In this document: positions 5,936 through 11,497 of the stretch, piece after piece
Layout of the letters: every line of letters starts with the position of its first letter
Numbering within the stretch: position 1 is the first letter of the stretch
Source of the DNA: Actinomycetota bacterium
GTDB taxonomy: Bacteria > Actinomycetota > Actinomycetes > JACCUZ01
Direction of reading: 5' to 3'
DNA length: 11,497 nt
Assembly (NCBI GenBank): GCA_030841245.1
Contig: JAVEDG010000108.1
Location: forward strand, 1 to 11,497
Position numbers and translations under genes: made by a program
The notes under the pieces: model-generated
Told to the model about the DNA's origin: nothing
The model's input: the letters and a program-made list of their open reading frames with translations, nothing else
Databases searched by the model: none

Positions 5936-8900
5936 GGCGTCACTCCCTCGGTCCCGGTCAGCTCGGTGATGCCGGCACGGCGGCGGTACTCCTCGACGTA
6001 CTCCAGCAGGGCCGGGCCACGCGGCCGGCGGCCGGGCCGGATGTCGCAGGACCCGACCTTGTCCTGGATGTGCACATTGGGGTCGAGCGCGACCGCGACC
6101 AGGTCGTTCGCGGCATCGCCGCGGCTCAGCCCGCCGGGCCCCCAGTGCCAGGGGATGCCGACCTGGTGCACGGTGCGGCCGTCGACGGTCAGCGGACGCA
6201 TCCGGTCGGTCACCAGTACCCGCGCCTCGATCGCCGTACGCGCTGTGACGACGGTGGCCCAGCCGAGGTGCTGCAGCTTGCGCTCGTCGGCCAGGGCGGG
6301 TGAGATCTCGACGAAGAGCTCCGGCTGAAGCTCGGACAGGTAGGGCAAGGTCCGGCTCATGCCGCCCGCGGTGTGGTGCTCGGTGACGCGGTAGGTCGTG
6401 AACACATAGGGGAAGACCTCGCTTCCCGGCTGTGCACCACTGGGGTGCAGCAGGTTGTCGCGACGGGGGTAGACCTCGCGGGCCGGGTTCTGCTGCTGGC
6501 GGTAGAGCGGGTTCGCGACCGGCGACTCGGGGGGCTCGTAGTGGGTCGGGAGCGGGCCGTCGGCGACGCCCTGCGGTGCGAACAGCCAGGCCTTGCCGTC
6601 GGTCTGCATGACGAACGGGTCGTCGCCGGCGATCGCGTCCGGACCCGTCGCGCTTTCGGGCGGCACGTAGTGCGGGTCGCGGTCCGGGATGAAGTCGGGC
6701 ACGTCCTCCCCAGTCCACTTGCCGGCTTTCGCGTCCCACCAGACGTAGCGCTTGCGCTCGCTCCACGGGTTGCCGTCGCGATCGGCCGCGGCGCGGTTGT
6801 AGAGCATCCGGCGGTTGGCCGGCCACGCCCAGCCCCACTCGGGCGCCACCCAGGTCTGCTCTTGGCCGGGCTTGCGGCGCGCGGCCTGGTTGGCCTCGTC
6901 GGCGTAGACGCCGCAGTAGATCCAGCAGCCGGACCGGGTCGACCCGTCGGCCTTCAGCTCGGTGTACGCCGAGAGCGCCGACCCGTCTGGCCCGGTGCCG
7001 TTGATCTCGCGCAGGACCGCGTCGGCGCTCGGATCGGCGGTGGGCCCGTCGGTCGGGTAGTCCCAGGTCAGGTTGAGCAAGGGCGCGTCGCGCTCGTCCG
7101 TGGATCCGGCGAGCTTCTCGCGGATCCTGCGGCCGAGGTGGAAGTAGAACCACAGGTCGCTGCGCGCGTCGTCGGGCGGCTCGACGGCCTTGTGGTGCCA
7201 CTGCAGCAGCCGCTGGGTGTTGGTGAAGGTGCCGTCCTTCTCGGTGTGGGCGGCCGCCGGCAGCACGAAGACCTCGGTCGCGATGTCCTCGGTGCGCATC
7301 TCACCGGTCTCGATCTCGGGGGCCTCGCGCCAGAACGTCGCCGACTCGATCATGACCAGGTCGCGCACGACCAGCCAGTCCAGCGAGGCGAGCCCGCGGC
7401 GCTGCATCTTGGCGTTGGCCGAGCCGACCGCGGGGTTCTCGCCGACGAGGAAGTACCCCTTCACCTTGCCGTCGGCCATGTCAGCCACGGTCTGGTAGGT
7501 GCCGTGGTTGCCGGTCAGTCGCGGCAGCCAGCCGTAGCAGAAGTCGTTGTCGGCGGTCGCTGCGTCGCCGTACCAGGACTTGAGCAGGCTCACGACGTAC
7601 GAACGCATGTTGCCCCAGAACCCGGCCTGCTTCTCCTCGTCGCCGACGAGGGACTCGAGGTCGGGGTGCGCGTTCGCGTGCGGCATCGGGATGTAGCCCG
7701 GGAGCAGGTTGAACAGCGTCGGGATGTCCGTCGAGCCCTGGATGCTCGCGTGCCCGCGCAGCGCGAGGATGCCGCCGCCGGGCCGGCCGATGTTGCCGAG
7801 CAGCGCCTGCAGGATCGCGGCCGTCCGGATGTACTGCGCGCCGACGCTGTGGTGGGTCCAGCCGACCGCGTAGCAGAGCGCCGTAGTGCGCTCGCGGCCG
7901 GAGTTCTCGGTCATCTCGCGCGCGACCCTCAGGAACTGGTCCTCCGGCACGCCGCAGACCTGCGACACGACCTCCGGCGTGTAGCGCGCGAAGTGGCGCT
8001 TGATCACCTGGTAGACGCAGCGCGGGTGCTGCAACGTCTCGTCCCGCCGCGGCTTGCCGGTGATCGCCGCACCGCCGCTGCCGTGCGTGTCGCCGTACGA
8101 CGCGGCCCGGCCCGCCGCGCCGCCGACCCTGCTGGCGCTGGGGTCGCCTCCGGCACCCTGCGCCGGCTCGGTCTCGGTCATCTCTCCCGACCCTGGCGAC
8201 GGGGTGTCGGCCCCCTCGTACTGCCAGGTCGTCGAGTCGTAGTGGCGGCCGTCGGGGTCGTAGCCGGAGAACAACCCGTCGAGGTCGTCGGGGCCCTGGT
8301 AGTCCTCGCGCAGGATGGCCGCGGCGTTGGTGTAGGCCACGACGTACTCGCGGAAGTCGAGCTCGTTCTCGAGCACGTAGTTGACCAGCCCGCCGAGGAA
8401 CGCGATGTCACTGCCGGCGCGCAGCGACACATAGACGTCGGCCAGCGCCGACGTACGGGTGAACCGGGGGTCGACGTGGATGACAGTCGCCCCGCGCTTC
8501 TTGGCCTCCATCACCCACTGGAACCCGACCGGGTGTGCCTCGGCCATGTTCGAGCCCTGGATCAGGATGCAGTCAGAGTTGGCGAGGTCCTGCTGGAACG
8601 TCGTGGCGCCGCCGCGACCGAACGAGGTCCCCAGACCGGGGACCGTGCTGGAGTGTCATATTCGGGCCTGGTTCTCGACCTGGATCGCGCCCAGGGCCGT
8701 GTAGAGCTTCTTCATGAGGTAGTTCTCCTCGTTGTCGAGGGTCGCTCCTCCGAGGCTCGCGATGCCCATGGTGCGACGCAGCACCCGACCTTCGTCGTCG
8801 GTGTCCTGCCAGGTCTCGCGCCGGGTCCTGACCACCCGGTCGGCGATCATGTCGACCGCGGTGTCGAGCTCGAGGTCCTCCCACTCGCTCCCGTGCGGGC

Positions 8901-9225
8901 GGCGGTACCGGACCTTGGTGACCCGCGCCGGGCTGGTCACGAGCGACTTGCTCGCGGACCCCTTCGGGCAGAGCCGGCCCCGCGAGATGGGGGAGTCCGG
9001 GTCGCCCTCGATCTGGGTGACCTGCTCGTCCTTGACATAGACCCGCTGCCCGCAGCCGACCGCGCAGTAGGGGCAGATCGAGCGGACGACACGGTCGGCC
9101 TGCTCGGTGCGGGCGACCAGGTCACGGCTGCCGCTCGACTCGGCGGCGACACCGCGGCCGAGGGGGTCGGGGCCGGCCAGCTGCCGGTAGGCGGGCCAGC
9201 CCTCGATCCACGTCCGCACGCCCAC
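5932..9225 (-). CDS. fdhA: Selenocysteine-containing formate dehydrogenase, molybdopterin catalytic (alpha) subunit
   Basis: Oxidises formate to CO2 at a bis-MGD Mo/W centre. It is 1097 residues long when the in-frame TGA at 8656-8658 is read as selenocysteine (residue 190). The N-terminal [4Fe-4S] site is Cys51, Cys54, Cys58 and Cys86, with the conserved Lys88 of CPKG. The context NQARI-Sec-HSSTVPGLGTSFGRGG matches the E. coli FdnG active site, and GSNMAEAHPVGFQW (224-237) and TLQHPRCV (397-404) also match the FdnG/FdoG type. A low-complexity insertion at about 339-391 adds roughly 50 residues compared with my recollection of E. coli FdnG. No twin-arginine signal precedes the cluster. The GTG start at 9225 is chosen for AGGGAGGA 8 nt upstream; GTG at 9219 is a less likely alternative. 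It heads the fdh operon, 74 bp after paaN. Confidence 0.95.
8626..8655 (-). promoter_or_regulatory. Bacterial SECIS element for the fdhA selenocysteine codon
   Basis: Immediately 3' of the TGA on the minus strand are 11 nt, then GGTCCCC (8644-8638), loop GGTCT (8637-8633) and GGGGACC (8632-8626). This forms a perfect 7-bp stem closed by a 5-nt loop. The E. coli fdhF SECIS also has GGUCU in its SelB-binding loop, and the distance from UGA to that motif is 18 nt in both. The bulged U of the E. coli stem is not present here. It lies within coding sequence, encoding part of TVPGLGTSFG. Confidence 0.9.
8656..8658 (-). other. In-frame TGA recoded as selenocysteine (residue 190 of FdhA)
   Basis: The TGA stands between NQARI and HSSTVPG, the position of Sec196 in E. 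coli FdnG. The reading frame is open for 189 codons before it and 907 sense codons after it, with family-typical sequence on both sides. The SECIS hairpin follows it, and selC and selD are in the same window. Confidence 0.96.
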
Positions 9226-9232
9226 GGGGTCG

Positions 9233-9240
9233 TCCTCCCT
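9233..9240 (-). promoter_or_regulatory. Shine-Dalgarno of fdhA
   Basis: AGGGAGGA on the minus strand; its GGAGG core ends 8 nt before the GTG at 9225. It is the strongest ribosome binding site in the window and fixes the fdhA start downstream of the spuriously long open frame that runs back into paaN. I see no convincing TANNNT box in the 74-bp paaN-fdhA gap (9226-9299), so fdhA may be read through from paaN. Confidence 0.7.
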
Positions 9241-9299
9241 CCGCTGAGGCGATCCAAACACATCGCATCCGCCCGGCGACAGCAGCCACCCCCGGGTGC

Positions 9300-10994
9300 T
9301 CAGCCGGCGGGCAGGTGCCGCCGGGACTGCACGATGCGGAACCGCGGGGCCACGTAGGCCGCGTCGGTGAGTGCCGAGTTGGCCGCCGGGTTGGCGCCCG
9401 TCGCGTGGAAGTCGGAGAAGGCCGCCGACTGGTTCACGTAGACCGTCTCGGTGAGGTTCTCCGAGAGGGCCACGCCGGCGTCCAGGGCCGCCTCCTCCGC
9501 CGCGTCGAGCACCTTCTCGTCGGTGGAGTAGACGGCAGCGGTGATCGCCCCGTGCTCGCGCACCGTGTCGCGGAACAGCGCGATCGACGACGCGGTGTCG
9601 TCCGTCGTCACCAGGAACGCGACCGGCCCGAAGCACTCCTGCAGGTAGGTGTCGCGGTCAGCGGCGTCGAGCCGCACGATCAGAGGTGTCCGCACCCGTG
9701 CGTCGGGGAAGTCGGGATGGGTCACCGCCCGCGACTCCAGGACCACCTCGCCGTACGACGTGGCGGCCGCCAACCGCTCCGCGACCCCGTCGTTGACGAT
9801 CGCACCCAGCAGAGCCGTGGCGCGCGCGTCGTCGCCGAGCAGACCCTCGACGGCCGACGCCAGGTCGCGGCCCAGGACGTCGACCGACTTGGGCTCGCCG
9901 TCGGCGGTGATCCCGTTGCGAGGCACGAGCAGGTTCTGCGGTGTCGTGCACATCTGGCCGCTGTAGAGCGACAGCGAGAAGGCGAGGTTGGCCAGCATCC
10001 CCCGGTAGTCGTCCGTCGAGTCGACGACGACGGTGTTGACGCCGGCCTTCTCGGTGAACACGTGGGCCTGGTGTGCGTGCTGCTCCAGCCACTCGCCGAA
10101 CGCCGTGGAGCCGGTGTAGTCGATCAGCCTGATCTCGGGACGCAGGGCCAGCGCCTTGGCCAGACCCTCGCCGTCCTCCTCCGCCATCAGCGCGACGAGG
10201 TCCGGCGAGAAGCCGGCCTCGGCCAGCACATCGCGGGCGATCAGGACTGTGATCGCGAGCGGCAGCACGGCGCGAGGATGCGGCTTGACGACGACCGCGT
10301 TGCCGGTGACCAGGCTGGCGAAGAGGCCGGGGTAGGAGTTCCACGTCGGGAAGGTGTTGCACCCGATGACCAGCGCCACACCGCGCGGGACGACGGTGAA
10401 CCGCTTCGTCATCCGCTGCGGCGGCCGCTTGCCCTGGGGCTTCTCCCACGTGGCCTCCGCGGCGTGACGAGTCATCTCGGCGTACGCGTAGGCGATCGCC
10501 TCGAGCGCGCGGTCCTGGGCGTGCGGTCCGCCTGCTTGGAACGCCATCGCGTAGGCCTGCCCCGACGTGTGCATGACGGCCTGGGCCATCTCGTGACTGC
10601 GCGCGTTGATGCGGGCGAGGATCTCCAGGGCGACCCCGGCCCGCAGTTCCGGCCCGGCGTCGCGCCAGGGCGCGATCGCCGCCTGCGCCGCCCGCAGCGT
10701 CGTGTCGATGTCGACGTGCGCGTAGGTGACGCCGAGGTCGAGGCCGTACGGCGAGACCTCGCCGGACACCTCGCCGTCGACGCCGTTCTGGTCCAGCGGG
10801 AACGGCTCACCGAGGTAGCCCTCGAACGCCGCCTTGCCGTCGGCGGCCGACTGCGTGCTGTCGGCGCGCTCCGGGTCGCCGTACGCCTTGAGGTTCTCGG
10901 GGTAGGCCGACCAGTAGGAACGCTCCTTGATCGCCGTCAGCGCGCGGTCGAGTGTCTCGGCATGGCGGGCGTGCAGGTCGGACGCATTCGTCAT
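9300..10994 (-). CDS. paaN: Phenylacetate-degradation protein PaaN, type 2 (aldehyde dehydrogenase family)
   Basis: A 564-residue aldehyde dehydrogenase-superfamily protein that resembles the actinobacterial/proteobacterial PaaN type 2 family along its whole length. Examples are SPYGLDLGVTY, MHTSGQAYAMAFQAGGPHAQDR and RFTVVPRGVALVIGCNTFPTWN. Catalytic-type residues are Asn213, Lys237 (KPHP), Glu315 (FTEKAGVN), Cys349 (YSGQMCTT) and Glu453 (QECFGP). The C-terminal MaoC-like hydratase domain of PaaZ is absent. The family is annotated in phenylacetate breakdown, but its exact reaction is uncertain and no other paa gene is in this window. The ATG at 10994 has TAAGGT (a -10 box or weak ribosome binding site) 7 nt upstream. 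It is codirectional with the fdh operon and divergent from the next gene. Confidence 0.88.
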   Translation of the reverse strand: MTNASDLHARHAETLDRALTAIKERSYWSAYPENLKAYGDPERADSTQSAADGKAAFEGYLGEPFPLDQNGVDGEVSGEVSPYGLDLGVTYAHVDIDTTLRAAQAAIAPWRDAGPELRAGVALEILARINARSHEMAQAVMHTSGQAYAMAFQAGGPHAQDRALEAIAYAYAEMTRHAAEATWEKPQGKRPPQRMTKRFTVVPRGVALVIGCNTFPTWNSYPGLFASLVTGNAVVVKPHPRAVLPLAITVLIARDVLAEAGFSPDLVALMAEEDGEGLAKALALRPEIRLIDYTGSTAFGEWLEQHAHQAHVFTEKAGVNTVVVDSTDDYRGMLANLAFSLSLYSGQMCTTPQNLLVPRNGITADGEPKSVDVLGRDLASAVEGLLGDDARATALLGAIVNDGVAERLAAATSYGEVVLESRAVTHPDFPDARVRTPLIVRLDAADRDTYLQECFGPVAFLVTTDDTASSIALFRDTVREHGAITAAVYSTDEKVLDAAEEAALDAGVALSENLTETVYVNQSAAFSDFHATGANPAANSALTDAAYVAPRFRIVQSRRHLPAG

Positions 10995-11001
10995 GCTGGT
11001 G

Positions 11002-11007
11002 ACCTTA
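11002..11007 (-). promoter_or_regulatory. Putative -10 box (or weak RBS) of paaN
   Basis: TAAGGT on the minus strand, 7 nt before the paaN ATG, fits TANNNT and would give a leaderless or nearly leaderless transcript. The same bases contain AAGG and could instead act as a weak Shine-Dalgarno sequence. No good -35 is visible. The divergent gap to the next start is only 53 bp (10995-11047). Confidence 0.35.
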
Positions 11008-11047
11008 CGTCGTCGGATCCGAGCCCGAGATTGCCGAGGTGCCCGTC

Positions 11048-11497
11048 ATGACACCGACCGAGGACCCCGAGGTCCGCATCGAGTGGGTGCCGCGGGTCGA
11101 GGACGTCCAGGAGGCCATGCAGGCGAGGCTGGCGTCCCGTGCGACGCGCACCGCCGTCGTCCTGGTCGCCGTCGGTCTGGCCATCGTCGTGCTAGGCGTT
11201 CTCGCCGACAGCGCGACCATCGCCGTCCTCGGCGTGCTGGCGCCGGTGCTGATGCTGCTCTTCGTCTTGCGCAGCTCGAAGCGACGAGGGGCCTCGCTCT
11301 GGCGCAGCTCTCCGGCGTTCCAGCTGCCGACCAGCGCCGTCGTGCGCTCCGACGGCATCGTGATGAGCACCGGTGGCGTCCGGCGGACGTACGCGTGGTC
11401 CGCCGAGGGGCAGGTCCGCGAGACGCCCGGCACGTTCATGCTGGAGCTCACCGGGGAGGACGGCCCGACCTTCCTGCTCCTGCCCAAACGCGCCTGT
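11048..11497 (+). CDS. YcxB-like two-helix membrane protein (partial, runs off the window)
   Basis: The first 150 codons of an open frame that continues past the window edge. After a charged N-terminus (MTPTEDPEVRIEWVPR) come two hydrophobic segments, about residues 35-53 and 56-74, the second followed by RSSKRR. Then comes a soluble domain with SSPAFQLPTSAVVRSDGIVM, TYAWSA and FLLLPKR. This layout, with the closing aromatic/FLLLPKR pattern, resembles the YcxB-like family of unknown function. GAGG at 11036-11039 lies 8 nt before the ATG, which supports the start. It is divergent from paaN. The family assignment is from pattern memory only. Confidence 0.75.
   Translation, partial: MTPTEDPEVRIEWVPRVEDVQEAMQARLASRATRTAVVLVAVGLAIVVLGVLADSATIAVLGVLAPVLMLLFVLRSSKRRGASLWRSSPAFQLPTSAVVRSDGIVMSTGGVRRTYAWSAEGQVRETPGTFMLELTGEDGPTFLLLPKRAC

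Noticed and set aside
5932..8547. fdhA as a pseudogene, or as a separate short gene starting at 8547
   Set aside because: The TGA is at the exact Sec position, followed by a SECIS hairpin, and both halves are intact. The internal ATG would drop the iron-sulfur site and the catalytic residue.
9226..9299. Terminator between paaN and fdhA (CACCCGGGGGTG)
   Set aside because: The possible stem is 4 bp with no T-tract, too weak to call.
6373..9357. 994-codon open frame on the plus strand opposite fdhA
   Set aside because: It is composed of biased Arg/Val/Gly/Asp-rich sequence with no recognisable motif and lies opposite a gene with clear family conservation. Long antisense frames are expected at this GC content.
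9315..11051. 578-codon plus-strand open frame opposite paaN
   Set aside because: No domain signature, Arg/Val/Gly-rich composition, and complete overlap with a well-supported PaaN gene; a codon-bias shadow.
11005..11487. 160-codon minus-strand open frame at the right edge
   Set aside because: It is antisense to the YcxB-like gene, which has a ribosome binding site, two membrane helices and a family-like domain.

Overview
The window is very GC-rich, uses many GTG starts and packs its genes tightly, with short overlaps. Together with a MurT/GatD pair, a type-2 PaaN protein and start codons placed just after TANNNT boxes, this points to an actinobacterium. I cannot name the genus from the sequence. 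There is no sign of a phage, insertion sequence or CRISPR array.

Layout, left to right. On the minus strand, murT-gatD (737-1993 and 15-740) encodes the lipid II amidotransferase. About 100 bases upstream of murT lies selC (2096-2188, minus), the selenocysteine tRNA with a UCA anticodon. Divergent from it is selD (2277-3281, plus), selenophosphate synthetase. A short convergent gap (3282-3413) carries three 34-bp tandem repeats. Then, all on the minus strand, come a lipoprotein of the YbhB/PEBP family (3414-3968), an nrfD-type membrane anchor (4062-5024), a four-cluster iron-sulfur subunit (5021-5935), and a molybdenum/tungsten formate dehydrogenase catalytic subunit (5932-9225). A type-2 paaN aldehyde dehydrogenase (9300-10994, minus) follows. 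The window ends in an incomplete two-helix membrane protein of the YcxB-like type on the plus strand (from 11048).

The central theme is selenocysteine. The formate dehydrogenase gene is interrupted in frame by a TGA at 8656-8658, exactly where the family has its active-site Sec/Cys. Directly after the TGA is a hairpin with a GGTCT loop at the same distance (18 nt) as in the classic E. coli fdhF SECIS. The gene is therefore read through, giving a 1097-residue selenoprotein with Sec at residue 190. The window supplies the tRNA that decodes the codon (selC), the enzyme that makes the selenium donor (selD) and their client. selA and selB must lie elsewhere. The three fdh subunits form a translationally coupled operon (two GTGA overlaps) that should pass electrons from formate through a chain of [4Fe-4S] clusters to the quinone pool via the NrfD protein. 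No Tat signal is visible on the catalytic subunit, which suggests the active site faces the cytoplasm.

The long open frames on the strand opposite the fdh, paaN and murT genes are judged to be codon-bias shadows. No stretch longer than 300 bases lacks a gene or RNA.
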